Positions 42,927 to 51,938 of a DNA stretch of 64,000 nucleotides are shown piece after piece. A program made the position numbers and the translations under genes. Source of the stretch: Mucilaginibacter phyllosphaerae (GTDB lineage: Bacteria > Bacteroidota > Bacteroidia > Sphingobacteriales > Sphingobacteriaceae); the NCBI RefSeq assembly GCF_004378255.1, contig NZ_SNQG01000001.1, positions 620,001-684,000 on the forward strand, in the 5' to 3' direction. How positions within the stretch are numbered: position 1 is the first letter of the stretch; each line of letters opens with the position of its first letter. A model generated the notes under the pieces. It was not told where the DNA came from. It ran no database searches and saw only the letters and a list, made by a program, of their open reading frames with translations.

Positions 42927-43418
42927 ATGATATTTATTGTATTTATCCTTTTTTTGATATTTCAGCGCCTGGCCGAGTTGTATGTATCATCCAAAAACGA
43001 AAAATGGCTGCTTAAGAACGCCGCAGTTGAATACGGCAAAGCGCATTATCCCTTTATGGTAGCGATGCATACGCTCTTTATCATCGCTGTTATTGCCGAA
43101 TACATCTGCAGAGATGGCAGTGTTATAAATTATGCGCTTATCATCCTCTTTTTTTTATTGATCGTGCTCAAAGTAATCGTAATAGCTACCTTAGGGCATT
43201 ACTGGAACACCAAAATTTACAAAGTGCCCGGCACCCGTCCCGTTGCAGCGGGGATCTACAAATACATTAAACACCCCAATTATATCATCGTGATCTGCGA
43301 GATAGCGATCATTCCGCTGGCTTTTGGTTTATACTATACCGCTATAGTATTCAGTTTGCTAAACGCCTGGATGCTATACGTACGGATCAAGAAAGAGAAT
43401 GAGGTTTTGGCGCTGTAA
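42927..43418 (+). CDS. Isoprenylcysteine carboxyl methyltransferase family protein (alkylpyrone O-methyltransferase-like)
   Basis: The 163-residue membrane methyltransferase has about four helices. Its C-terminal half holds the SAM-binding signature: GHYWNTKIYKVPGTRPV, GIYKYIKHPNYI and RIKKENEVL. Bacteria have no prenylated CaaX proteins, so the substrate must be a lipid-like molecule. The preceding polyketide synthase is the natural supplier, as with YpbQ/BpsB. The pair is translationally close (3 bases). Confidence 0.88.
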   Translation: MIFIVFILFLIFQRLAELYVSSKNEKWLLKNAAVEYGKAHYPFMVAMHTLFIIAVIAEYICRDGSVINYALIILFFLLIVLKVIVIATLGHYWNTKIYKVPGTRPVAAGIYKYIKHPNYIIVICEIAIIPLAFGLYYTAIVFSLLNAWMLYVRIKKENEVLAL

Positions 43419-43437
43419 TGATGTTTTAAATATTTTG

Positions 43438-43445
43438 TATATTTG
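43438..43445 (+). promoter_or_regulatory. Candidate -7 box at the antitoxin start
   Basis: TATATTTG fits the TAnnTTTG element exactly and ends three bases before the antitoxin ATG. If used, transcription would begin at or next to the ATG, giving a leaderless message. No TTG lies at the 19-base spacing. Confidence 0.3.
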
Positions 43446-43448
43446 AAC

Positions 43449-43667
43449 ATGGTAAGGACAATTGTTAAACCTGGTAATCAAAGCATTTTAATACAGGTGC
43501 CTAAAGATTTTATTGGCAAGCAGGTAGAAATTATTGCCTTTACTATTGATGAGGCAGAAGCCAAAACGATTAACAACGTAAACATACAAACTCATTTTGC
43601 AAGCGAGGCTATTTTAGCTAAAGACTGGCTAAATGAAGAGGAAGATATTGCATGGCAAAATTTGTAA
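43449..43667 (+). CDS. Antitoxin of a MazEF/PemIK-like pair
   Basis: The 72-residue protein has a basic beta-rich start (MVRTIVKPGNQSILIQVPKDFIG, here quoted to KDFIG in part) like the swapped-hairpin or AbrB-like antitoxins, and an acidic tail (KDWLNEEEDIAWQNL) that would bind the toxin. Its 3' end overlaps the toxin gene by 16 bases, as usual for type II pairs. Neutralisation of the toxin and autoregulation are inferred from the family. Confidence 0.75.
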   Translation: MVRTIVKPGNQSILIQVPKDFIGKQVEIIAFTIDEAEAKTINNVNIQTHFASEAILAKDWLNEEEDIAWQNL

Positions 43668-43981
43668 AAGGCGACGTTGTTGTAATTCCCTTTCCATTTT
43701 CAGATCTATCAGGTTCTAAAAGAAGGCCTGCTTTAGTTTTGGCTGATTTGCCCGGCGATGATATCATACTCTGCCAGATCACAAGTCAACAATATTCTGA
43801 TACATTTTCTGTACCGCTTACTTCTTCAGATTTCGATACGGGTAGCTTACCTGTAAAATCCAATATTCGGCCAGCCAGAATATTTACTGCTGATAAAAAC
43901 ATCATCATAAAAAAAAGCGGGGCTATCAAAAAATCTGTTGCCTTAAACGTCACTCAAATACTTATTAAACTTATTTCTTAA
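43652..43981 (+). CDS. PemK/MazF family toxin endoribonuclease
   Basis: The 109-residue SH3-like toxin begins with the family signature KGDVVVIPFPFSDLSGSKRRP and continues RPALVLAD. The Arg in KRRPAL and the Ser/Thr of CQITSQ fit the MazF active site. The family cleaves mRNA at short sequences when the antitoxin is degraded. It overlaps the antitoxin gene by 16 bases. The frame is intact, so the toxin is probably active. Confidence 0.9.
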   Translation: MAKFVKGDVVVIPFPFSDLSGSKRRPALVLADLPGDDIILCQITSQQYSDTFSVPLTSSDFDTGSLPVKSNIRPARIFTADKNIIIKKSGAIKKSVALNVTQILIKLIS

Positions 43982-44107
43982 TGGGGGATATTATAATCTG
44001 TACTCTTTTTCAATATTAACCCTTAAATTAACCAGTAAGCAAAAAATTCGATATGTTTGTGTAACAAAGCAACCCGGGTGCTATCCAAAACAAACAAACT
44101 AAACAGA

Positions 44108-44545
44108 ATGAAACTAAAATTAATTACAGCAGTGGCAGCAACCGTAGTGTTATCTGCTTTTACAATTGCGTCTACAACAGAGAAAGATGTGGTAGGCTCA
44201 TGGAAAATTGACAGCACTTCTATCGATAAAACTGTTAAAAAGATTATTGCCAAGGCTGTTGAAGCCAACCCGGATTCGGAAGATGCTATAAACGGCCAAA
44301 AAGACATGATCGTATCTATAGTGCAGGGCATCAGGCTTAACATCAATGCCGACCATACCTATGCATCGGTTACCCCACAGGGCAGCAAACCCGGTAAATG
44401 GGCTTTAACCAACAACGGCCACACGCTTCAGTTTACCAAAGAGGATGGCACCATCCGTAAAGATAGTGTGCTGGAGTCATCTGCAACCCGCCTTAAATTG
44501 ATTAACCGCGACCTGGCAGATACCATACTGTATGTGCATCCGTAG
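44108..44545 (+). CDS. Secreted lipocalin-like small protein
   Basis: The ATG at 44108 gives 145 residues with a signal peptide (MKLKLITAVAATVVLSAFTIA). The mature part has DVVGSWKIDSTS and NADHTYASVTPQGSKPGKW, the pattern of lipocalin-like DUF4923/DUF5004-type proteins. Its function is unknown. A strong terminator follows after 15 bases. Confidence 0.72.
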   Translation: MKLKLITAVAATVVLSAFTIASTTEKDVVGSWKIDSTSIDKTVKKIIAKAVEANPDSEDAINGQKDMIVSIVQGIRLNINADHTYASVTPQGSKPGKWALTNNGHTLQFTKEDGTIRKDSVLESSATRLKLINRDLADTILYVHP

Positions 44546-44560
44546 TTAAATAATTAAATA

Positions 44561-44620
44561 AAAATGTACTAAAAAGCCCTGCAGTTCAGTATCGCTCTGC
44601 AGGGCTTTTTAGTACATTTT
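44561..44620. terminator. Bidirectional terminator with a 24-base-pair perfect stem
   Basis: Arms 44561-44584 and 44597-44620 are exact complements over 24 bases with a 12-base loop. The stem has a GC core (agccctgcag) and ends in A-runs and T-runs on both sides. It sits between two convergent genes and can end both transcripts. Confidence 0.92.
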
Positions 44621-44621
44621 G

Positions 44622-47600
44622 TTATTGCTGCCCCAGTAACGGTGCAAACTTGGCAAGGTAATCTTTTACCTGTGCCTGCAGTTTGTTGGCCAGGGTTGTT
44701 TGGCTGGCTGTTTTGGAATAGTCGGCCATGGTATTTAATACCTGCATGCCTATTTGCACGTCGCGGGTGTTTACCCGGCTGGGGTTATCTTTAAGCAGGT
44801 AATAGTTATAATCCAGCTGATCTACCAAAAACTTATCAATGTTCTCTATAAACTTATTGCCCAGTTTGTTATCGCTTAACTGGTAAGCTATTTGCGCCAG
44901 GTACATCTTACGCGCGGCAACATCAATGTACGGGTACAGGTCTTCGGGCAGTTCATCATCAAATTTGTGCAGCACCTTTAAGGCCATATCCGGGTGTCCT
45001 TCTTTAACCAGGCTTTCGGCCAGGTCTAAAAATGTGGTGGTAAGCACCGGGTAAAACATATTGGTCGATTCATGATCCAGGAATTTAGCGGTTTTGAATT
45101 TACCGTATTTAAACTTGTTCATCATGTTATTGTACATCACCAGGCTATTAGTTTTACTTAGCTGATCGTGGTTAGCGGTATCGGGCTTTAACGGCAGCAG
45201 GCGGTAAGTAAAACCTTCTTTATATAAATAAGGCTGTAAACCTATCAGGTTGCTGTTGCCAATAGTGGTGGTAAAGCAAATGGGCCTTTTCCAGTTGTTA
45301 TGCGCCAGAATATCCAGCAGGGCAAGGTTATCCTTGGTTACATAGTTTGAAGTGTATTTCCACTCCACCGTATTAGCCAACTGCCCCTTTTGTGCCGGTG
45401 TGATCACGTTATTCTTCATCACGTCATCGGCATTAACCGTTATTTTAAAGTTTTTGGTAGGTAAATAGTTTACACTTTCGCCGCTTTGGTTTTGCCCCTG
45501 TATGTTTTTATCGTCCGAGGTTAAAAAATCAAAAACATCCTTTAATTCAACGGGCCCCTCAATTTTCGAATCGTTAAAATAGATCACATCCCTCACCCCA
45601 TCCTTATACTTATCATAAGGCATGGTAATGGGTAACGGGGCCGATTGGTTCATCTTCTTCTGCATCTGCCGGATGTACCAGTCGCCGCTAAACAGGCTCA
45701 GGTTTACAATGCGCACATCCGGACGAATGCCCTCCACTTCCTGATCATACCATAACGAGTAAGTATCATTATCGCCATAGGTAAATAAAATAGCATTTTG
45801 CGGGCAGGATATCAGGTAATTATAAGCCATATCGTGCGGCGTCATTTTAGTAGACCGATCATGACCCGGCCATTCTTTAAAGGCCATTAGCACCGGGGCC
45901 GCCAGCAGGCATATACCGGTAGCTATATAAGCTGACGTACGGGCATTAACCTTTTTGCTGATGCCGTCGGCAATAGCTATCACGGCCAAACCTATCCAGA
46001 TGGCAAAGGCATAAAACGACCCCACGTAAGAGTAATCCCTCTCCCGTGGCTGCACTGATGGCTGGTTAACGTATAATACAACAGCCAGCCCGGTAAAAAA
46101 CCATAGCAGCGCAATAATCAGCGCGTCGCGTTTTTTGTTTTGGAAATGATAGATCATGCCTATCATCCCTAAAATAAACGGCAGCGCATAAAGCGGGGTG
46201 TAAGTTGGGCTGTTCACTACAGCTTTTGGCAGGTGCCTGCCGCCATCCAGGATGCCGCTGGTCCAGTTGCCATCTACACCCTCGGTGCTTTGCTGCCCGT
46301 CCTGATCATTATACCGGCCTACAAAATTCCATAAAAAATAACGGAAATACATCTGGTAGATCTGCCAGCTGGCCATCCACTTTATATTATCGGCAAAGGT
46401 TGGTGCCTGCCCTTCGGGTATTTGCAGCCAGCCCCGGTAAAAACCCACGTCGCTGCCATCGGTACTGTACATACGCGGCAAAATGGTGGTATGATCGTAC
46501 TGATAGGTTGACCGCTGGCCGGCAACCTCATATTTTTTTTCGCCTTTGCGGTAAATGGTGCTGCCCTCTGTTTGGCCGGTTATCTGCGCATCAAAGTACG
46601 GGCCGGTAAGCAGGGGGTTTTCGCCATATTGAATGCGGTTTAAGTAACCATAAAGGATAAAGGCATTATCCGGGTGCGAGTTATTTAAATTGGTGTTTGC
46701 CGTTGCCCTGATAGGGATATACGCAAACGAACCATACCCAAAGTAAATGAAAGCTATACACAAAAATACCAGGTTTAACGCAGGCTTTTTAGCACGGATG
46801 CTGTAAATAATACCGCCCACAATGCAGCATATCAATATTAAAAAGAATACTAACGCACCGCTGCCAAAGCCCAGGCCAAGCGTATTTACAAAAAACAGAT
46901 CAAAAAATGCAGCAAATTTTATGGTATAACCCCTGATGCCGTACTGCACAAACCCCAGTATCACGATACTGATAAGGAAAGCAACCAGGGCGCTTTTAGT
47001 GGTAATATTTTTATACCTGCGAAAGTAATATACCAGCGCTATGGCCGGTATGGTAAGCAAGTTTAACAGGTGGATGCCGATAGAAAGCCCCATTACATAG
47101 GCAATAAATACTATCCATTTATCTGCGCCCGGCTCATCTGCATGGGCATCCCATTTAAGTATGGCCCAAAATACCACAGCAATACACAGCTGCGATAAGG
47201 CAAACACAATGGTTTCTACAGCCGAGAACCAAAAGGTATCGGTATAGGTAAAGGCAAGTGCGCCAACCAGGCCGGCACCCATTATTACCATGGTTTGGGC
47301 ATTGCCAAAAGTTTTTTCGCGGCCGGCAAGCAGTTTTTTGGCTATGGCCGTTATCGTCCAAAACAGGAACATCACGGCGGCGGCACTGGCAATTGCCGCC
47401 ATAGAATTGGTATAATAAGGCACCTTGGTATTATCGCCCAACGAGAGCAGCGAAAACACCTTGCCCAGCATAGCAAACAGCGGATAACCCGGCTGGTGCG
47501 ATACCTGCAGCCGGTAGGCGCAGGAAATAAATTCGCCGCAATCCCAAAAACTTACAGATGGCTCTAAGGTTAAAATATAGGTTGCTGACGCGATTAAAAA

Positions 47601-47642
47601 GCAAAGCCAGCCAAAAAGATTATTAATTTTATTGTATTGCAT
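44622..47642 (-). CDS. DUF2723 large membrane protein (GT-C-like)
   Basis: The 1006-residue protein begins MQYNKINNLFGWLCF; an ATG two codons earlier is also possible. The first 600 residues have about twelve transmembrane helices with the DUF2723 mark SVSFWDCGEFISCAYRLQVSH, shortened here to SFWDCGEFISCAYRL. The C-terminal 400 residues are a periplasmic, helical region with TPR-like character near the end. DUF2723 proteins are related to protein O-mannosyltransferases, so glycan transfer onto exported proteins is a reasonable hypothesis, not shown here. Confidence 0.87.
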   Translation of the reverse strand: MQYNKINNLFGWLCFLIASATYILTLEPSVSFWDCGEFISCAYRLQVSHQPGYPLFAMLGKVFSLLSLGDNTKVPYYTNSMAAIASAAAVMFLFWTITAIAKKLLAGREKTFGNAQTMVIMGAGLVGALAFTYTDTFWFSAVETIVFALSQLCIAVVFWAILKWDAHADEPGADKWIVFIAYVMGLSIGIHLLNLLTIPAIALVYYFRRYKNITTKSALVAFLISIVILGFVQYGIRGYTIKFAAFFDLFFVNTLGLGFGSGALVFFLILICCIVGGIIYSIRAKKPALNLVFLCIAFIYFGYGSFAYIPIRATANTNLNNSHPDNAFILYGYLNRIQYGENPLLTGPYFDAQITGQTEGSTIYRKGEKKYEVAGQRSTYQYDHTTILPRMYSTDGSDVGFYRGWLQIPEGQAPTFADNIKWMASWQIYQMYFRYFLWNFVGRYNDQDGQQSTEGVDGNWTSGILDGGRHLPKAVVNSPTYTPLYALPFILGMIGMIYHFQNKKRDALIIALLWFFTGLAVVLYVNQPSVQPRERDYSYVGSFYAFAIWIGLAVIAIADGISKKVNARTSAYIATGICLLAAPVLMAFKEWPGHDRSTKMTPHDMAYNYLISCPQNAILFTYGDNDTYSLWYDQEVEGIRPDVRIVNLSLFSGDWYIRQMQKKMNQSAPLPITMPYDKYKDGVRDVIYFNDSKIEGPVELKDVFDFLTSDDKNIQGQNQSGESVNYLPTKNFKITVNADDVMKNNVITPAQKGQLANTVEWKYTSNYVTKDNLALLDILAHNNWKRPICFTTTIGNSNLIGLQPYLYKEGFTYRLLPLKPDTANHDQLSKTNSLVMYNNMMNKFKYGKFKTAKFLDHESTNMFYPVLTTTFLDLAESLVKEGHPDMALKVLHKFDDELPEDLYPYIDVAARKMYLAQIAYQLSDNKLGNKFIENIDKFLVDQLDYNYYLLKDNPSRVNTRDVQIGMQVLNTMADYSKTASQTTLANKLQAQVKDYLAKFAPLLGQQ

Positions 47643-47819
47643 CCCCATAAGGTGTAAGTAAACCCGGCAAATATCACTATTTTTTGCAGTATGGCGATAC
47701 AGTACCTTACAGGTTTAGCTAAATTTTAACAGATTTTAACCGTTAAGCTTTTATGCAGCAATATTTTAATAGTTGCTTAAATTTTAATGTTACAATAAAT
47801 TACGCTTATTTTGCTGCGT

Positions 47820-49472
47820 ATGCAAAAAATCTTTACAAAGCCTGCAGGTAAATTTATTTTATTACTGTGTATAATAACGCTAACTGTTAAGGTTGGTAAA
47901 GCACAATCTGTTTATTTACCGCATTCATACCAGTTCTATCAAAAATTCAATGCCGATGTTTATTCAAAAAGCACCCGCATGCATACTTCGCTGCGCCCTT
48001 TTTTGATAGATAGCACGCTAAATAAGCGTTATAATCAATTGATGAACGTGGGTGTTGACAGTACCCGCAAAAACTGGTTTTTACGCAAATTATTTAACGA
48101 GCACCTGATAGATGTTAAAACTAAAGAATATACCTTTTACGGCGACCTGCTTTTAGAAAATACCTTTGGGCACGATTTTGAGGATAAAACAGACCAAAAA
48201 GAAAAATTTAAACCCATCGGTTTCGGGCCCAGCTCTAAAATAGGCTTAAATACGCGTGGCTTTCAGTTTGGGGGCACGGTGGGTACCAAATTTTCTTTCT
48301 ACACCAGCGGTTATGAAAACCAGGCGGCTTTCCCTGATTATTATACTGACTATGTTAACCAGATTGCCTTTGTACCCGGCCAGGCTTATGACAGGGCACC
48401 GGGCAAAAGCTACCGCGACTACTCTTATGCCACGGCCATTTTATCATACACGCCAACAAATTATTTAAATGTTACCTTAGGGCAGGACAAAACTTTTATC
48501 GGCGATGGTTACCGGTCTTTACTATTGTCAGATTTTTCGGCACCGGCGCCACTGCTAAGGGTAACAGCCAACCTGGGCAACGTGCAGTATATGGCCATGT
48601 GGACTTACATGCAAGATATTAACCAGCCCAAATTTGATAGTTTTGGCAGCAACCGCCGCAAGTGGGCCCTGTTCCACTATTTAGATTGGAATGTAACCAA
48701 CAGCCTGTCGTTAGGATTTTTTAACGCCTACATTGTCCCCGAGGCTGATGCGCAGGGCAACCGCCGCGGTTTTGACGTTAATTTTATTAACCCTGTGCTT
48801 TTTGTAAGCAGCTTTGGCCCTTCATCGCAGCCGGGCAACGCTTTGGTTGGTTTTACCGGCAAGTATAAAATATTTAACAAAACCGCCCTTTACGGCCAGT
48901 TACTGATTGACCGATTTAAAGCAAGTAACTTTTTTGAAAGCAATAACACCGATAATACCAATGGCTACCAGTTGGGGATAAGGGGGGCAGATATATTTGG
49001 TGTAAAGAATTTTAACTATTTATTAGAGTATAATACCGTTAAGCCCTACACTTACAGCAACCCCGCCTCTATCAGCGCCTACACCTATTACAGCCAGCCG
49101 CTTGGCGACCCATTCGGCGCTAATTTTAGGGAACTGAATGGTATTTTAAACTATACCACCGGCCGGTTTGATTTTCAGGGCCAGTTAATGTACGCCAAAT
49201 ACGGGTTGGATGTTGCCGGCGAAAACAACGGTAAAGATGTAACCAAACCATTTGTACCTACGCAAAACAGCACTAAGGTAGGTCAGGGTATTAATACCAA
49301 TCTGTACTATGCAGAAGGTACGGTATCCTTCCTGATCAACCCCCAATATAATATGCGTTTAGAATTGAGCGGCCTTTACCGCCAGGAAAAAAATGCCCTC
49401 AGCGATAAAAAAACTGCGCTGATAAGCTTTGGTCTGCGCAGCAGCTTCAGAAACCTGTATCACGATTTTTAA
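47820..49472 (+). CDS. Outer-membrane beta-barrel, RemB-like
   Basis: The ATG at 47820 gives 550 residues with a signal peptide ending VGKAQ. Alternating hydrophobic strands and aromatic girdle residues fill the chain, and the C-terminus SSFRNLYHDF ends in Phe like outer-membrane barrels. LGQDKTFIGDGYRSLLLSDFSAP, here quoted to GDGYRSLLLSDFSAP, resembles gliding-motility protein RemB and Wzi-like capsule proteins. The RemB name rests on memory of that segment, so the role in gliding or capsule attachment is tentative. Confidence 0.6.
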   Translation: MQKIFTKPAGKFILLLCIITLTVKVGKAQSVYLPHSYQFYQKFNADVYSKSTRMHTSLRPFLIDSTLNKRYNQLMNVGVDSTRKNWFLRKLFNEHLIDVKTKEYTFYGDLLLENTFGHDFEDKTDQKEKFKPIGFGPSSKIGLNTRGFQFGGTVGTKFSFYTSGYENQAAFPDYYTDYVNQIAFVPGQAYDRAPGKSYRDYSYATAILSYTPTNYLNVTLGQDKTFIGDGYRSLLLSDFSAPAPLLRVTANLGNVQYMAMWTYMQDINQPKFDSFGSNRRKWALFHYLDWNVTNSLSLGFFNAYIVPEADAQGNRRGFDVNFINPVLFVSSFGPSSQPGNALVGFTGKYKIFNKTALYGQLLIDRFKASNFFESNNTDNTNGYQLGIRGADIFGVKNFNYLLEYNTVKPYTYSNPASISAYTYYSQPLGDPFGANFRELNGILNYTTGRFDFQGQLMYAKYGLDVAGENNGKDVTKPFVPTQNSTKVGQGINTNLYYAEGTVSFLINPQYNMRLELSGLYRQEKNALSDKKTALISFGLRSSFRNLYHDF

Positions 49473-49533
49473 TAACCGGAAAATATTACCTGCAGCGCAG
49501 TTTTGTTGTTTACACCTACATCTGCCCTAAAAC

Positions 49534-49567
49534 ACACAAAGCCCTCCGGTTACGAAGGGCTTTGTGT
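49534..49567. terminator. Terminator hairpin between RemB-like gene and small secreted protein
   Basis: acacaaagccct (49534-49545) pairs with agggctttgtgt (49556-49567) over 12 bases, loop of 10 bases. It lies between convergent genes and probably ends both transcripts. Confidence 0.8.
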
Positions 49568-49585
49568 TATACTGATATTTAATAA

Positions 49586-49906
49586 TTACCACCTGCCGTG
49601 GCCTCTGCCATGCCCGTGGCCCCATCCGCGGCCTCTGCCCCAGCCGCGTTCCCTGTAAACCACCTGGCGATAAACCGGGCGCTCGTAATAGCGTTCCCTG
49701 TAAACCGGGCGGGCATACACCCTGCGTACTACAACCGGCCTGTCGTAATAAACTACACGGTTGTAATCATCATCATAATATGGCCTTTCCACATATCTTA
49801 CCGGGGTGCCAATATGTACACCTATCCCTACTCTAACTTGTGCCTTTGCAAACTGTGCACCCAGTGTTAATACTAATGCTATAATGGCAATTTTAATCGT
49901 TTTCAT
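49586..49906 (-). CDS. Small secreted Arg/Tyr-rich protein
   Basis: The ATG at 49906 gives 106 residues with a signal peptide ending AKAQ. The mature protein starts VRVGIGVHIGTP and is dense in Arg, Tyr and Val, then ends in a Gly/His/Arg tail (GRGWGHGHGRGHGRW). The start of the mature part is shared with the protein at 58181-58435, so they are paralogues. Positive charge suggests binding to polysaccharide or LPS; this is inference. Confidence 0.75.
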   Translation of the reverse strand: MKTIKIAIIALVLTLGAQFAKAQVRVGIGVHIGTPVRYVERPYYDDDYNRVVYYDRPVVVRRVYARPVYRERYYERPVYRQVVYRERGWGRGRGWGHGHGRGHGRW

Positions 49907-50000
49907 GGTAATGAATTTTAGATACAATTATTGTTTCATTTGTATCTATGACCGTACCGGCCTGCCATGGTTTAATTAAAGTTTACTCTTTTTTGGAATA

Positions 50001-50294
50001 TCAGCTTTCATATAGCCGCAATCTGCTACGTAAAACATTCATTTCCTGCTGCATATCTTCCAGCCTTTGCAGTAAATTATTTATGGTGGCCACGCCCGGT
50101 TCGTTTATTTCCAGGTCGTTGTGCAGGCGCACCAGCCGCTCCAGCTTTTGTATCTCATCTACAGGTATGCAGCTGGTTTTATTAACCTGGGTTACTTTTA
50201 CCAGGCCTGCTTCGGCCAGGTAATCAACAAAATGGTATGCCACGTTGTGGTACACGCAAAAATCGTTTACGGTTATTAAATTTTCGGTTCTCAT
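50001..50294 (-). CDS. cbpM: Chaperone modulator CbpM
   Basis: The 97-residue protein is a MerR-like CbpM: LITVNDFCVYHNVAYHFVDYL is followed by VKVTQVNKTSCIPVDEIQKL and a helical tail. CbpM binds the J-domain of CbpA and restrains it. The gene starts 5 bases after the cbpA stop, the usual cbpA-cbpM order. Confidence 0.87.
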   Translation of the reverse strand: MRTENLITVNDFCVYHNVAYHFVDYLAEAGLVKVTQVNKTSCIPVDEIQKLERLVRLHNDLEINEPGVATINNLLQRLEDMQQEMNVLRSRLRLYES

Positions 50295-50299
50295 AGGTT

Positions 50300-51205
50300 T
50301 TATGATTTAGCCAGTTCTTCAAATAACTCTTTTTGTTTAGGGGTAAGGCTGGCAGGCAGCTGTATATTATAGGTAAGATACAGATCGCCAAACTGCCCGT
50401 CTTTTTTATACAAAGGCGCCCCCTTACCCTTTAGCTTTACCTTGGTACCCGGTTGCGTACCGGCAGCCACTTTTAGTTTTACCTTACCTGTTAGGGTATC
50501 TGCCGTGATCTCGCCGCCCAGCACAGCTGTATATAAGTTTACATCAATTGTACGGTACAGGTCGCTCCCCACCCGTTTAAAATCCGGGTTTTCGGGGATA
50601 TTGAAGGTAATGTACAGATCGCCCGCCGGTGCCCCGTTACTGCCCGCACCGCCATGCCCGGTAATTTTAATGGTTTGGCCGTTCTCTATCCCCGCGGGGA
50701 TGGTAAGGCGAATATTTTTACCGTTAACGGTAATGGTTTGTTTCTTTGATTCGAGCGTATCGCGCAGTTCTAACTGCAGCGTAGCGTTCAAATCCTGCCC
50801 GCGGTACCTGGCCGACTGCCGGCCGCTATTACCCCCTGCAGGGCCGCCGCCAAACATGGAGTTAAAAAAGTCGGAAAAATCGCCCCCCATGCCGCCAAAA
50901 TCAAACCCACTTTGGCTTTGCCCGCCGCCGTAGCTGCGTTGCTGGCCCTGCTGCCTTGTTTGCTGCTCGTAAGCCTCGCCATGCTGCCAGTTTTCGCCAT
51001 ACTTATCGTATTTTTTGCGCTTATCGGGGTCGCTTAAAACTTCGTTAGCCTCGTTAACCTGTTTAAACTGTTTTTCGGCTTCCGGGTCGTTGGGGTTTAC
51101 ATCGGGGTGGTACTTGCGGGCCTGCTTTCTGTAAGCGCTTTTAATTTCTTTATCAGTAGCGGTTTTACTTATGCCCAATATCTTATAATAATCAATAAAT
51201 GCCAT
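50300..51205 (-). CDS. cbpA: DnaJ-like co-chaperone CbpA
   Basis: The 301-residue J-protein has an N-terminal J-domain with the HPD motif (KYHPDVNP near residue 32), a Gly/Gln/Ser-rich linker (about 75-130) and two C-terminal peptide-binding domains. It lacks the DnaJ cysteine zinc repeats, which marks the CbpA class. It acts with DnaK. The operon partner CbpM lies immediately downstream. Confidence 0.93.
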   Translation of the reverse strand: MAFIDYYKILGISKTATDKEIKSAYRKQARKYHPDVNPNDPEAEKQFKQVNEANEVLSDPDKRKKYDKYGENWQHGEAYEQQTRQQGQQRSYGGGQSQSGFDFGGMGGDFSDFFNSMFGGGPAGGNSGRQSARYRGQDLNATLQLELRDTLESKKQTITVNGKNIRLTIPAGIENGQTIKITGHGGAGSNGAPAGDLYITFNIPENPDFKRVGSDLYRTIDVNLYTAVLGGEITADTLTGKVKLKVAAGTQPGTKVKLKGKGAPLYKKDGQFGDLYLTYNIQLPASLTPKQKELFEELAKS

Positions 51206-51336
51206 AGCTTAAATAGATGTATAGTTAAAACCACTTAACAGTGGCTAAGTTTTAGGTAATGCCAGGTTTGTAAAAAACAGGTGTAATGTATGGTAAATAT
51301 CAGCATCGGGCACTGTTGCCTGCTTGTTTTTACAAC

Positions 51337-51774
51337 TTATGCCCTGCATGCACATTGGTGATGCGTGTGCAGATAGGCAATAGTGGCCCTGCAAAGCTCC
51401 TGAAGTGTTGCCACATCAATATCCGACAGTTTTTTGATGTAGATGCAGGCTTTGTTCATTTTAAATTTGCCCAGGTTGTTTAACAGATGTTGATGCTCTT
51501 GAGCAGGCGAATAAACATAAAGCGAGAATGCCGCTTTGCGGGGCGAAAAACCGATCAGCGGGGCATCGCCTTCGTGCCCGCTTGCATATTTATAGTGATA
51601 ACTTCCAAAGCCAACAATAGTTGGCCCCCACATTCTGGGCTCAAAACCCGACCATTCCGTCATCAACTCAATTAAACGAAAACTATCCGCCTTTTTTTGC
51701 GCGTTGTCTGCATAAGCATCAATAAAATCAGATACGTTAATTACGGTTTCGGTTGTTTTATTTTTTGCCATCAA
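51337..51774 (-). CDS. DUF1801 domain-containing protein
   Basis: The 145-residue soluble protein fits DUF1801 (PF08818): GFGSYHYKYASGHEGDAPLIGFSPRK, cut here to GFGSYHYKYAS, then AAFSLYVY and KACIYIKKLSDID. The fold is a small alpha/beta domain with unknown role. It is isolated from neighbours by 130-160 bases on each side. Confidence 0.82.
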   Translation of the reverse strand: MMAKNKTTETVINVSDFIDAYADNAQKKADSFRLIELMTEWSGFEPRMWGPTIVGFGSYHYKYASGHEGDAPLIGFSPRKAAFSLYVYSPAQEHQHLLNNLGKFKMNKACIYIKKLSDIDVATLQELCRATIAYLHTHHQCACRA

Positions 51775-51938
51775 TTGCTACGCCTGCTTATACACTTATT
51801 AAAGATAGGCAAAGCTAAAGATACTGCCAAGCCCCTGTAAAAAACATCAATTTTTTAACGGACAGCACCACCAAATTTTTATACAACCCTGTAATTTACG
51901 GCAGATTTACATAAATTAGGCAATCAATCAATTAAACC

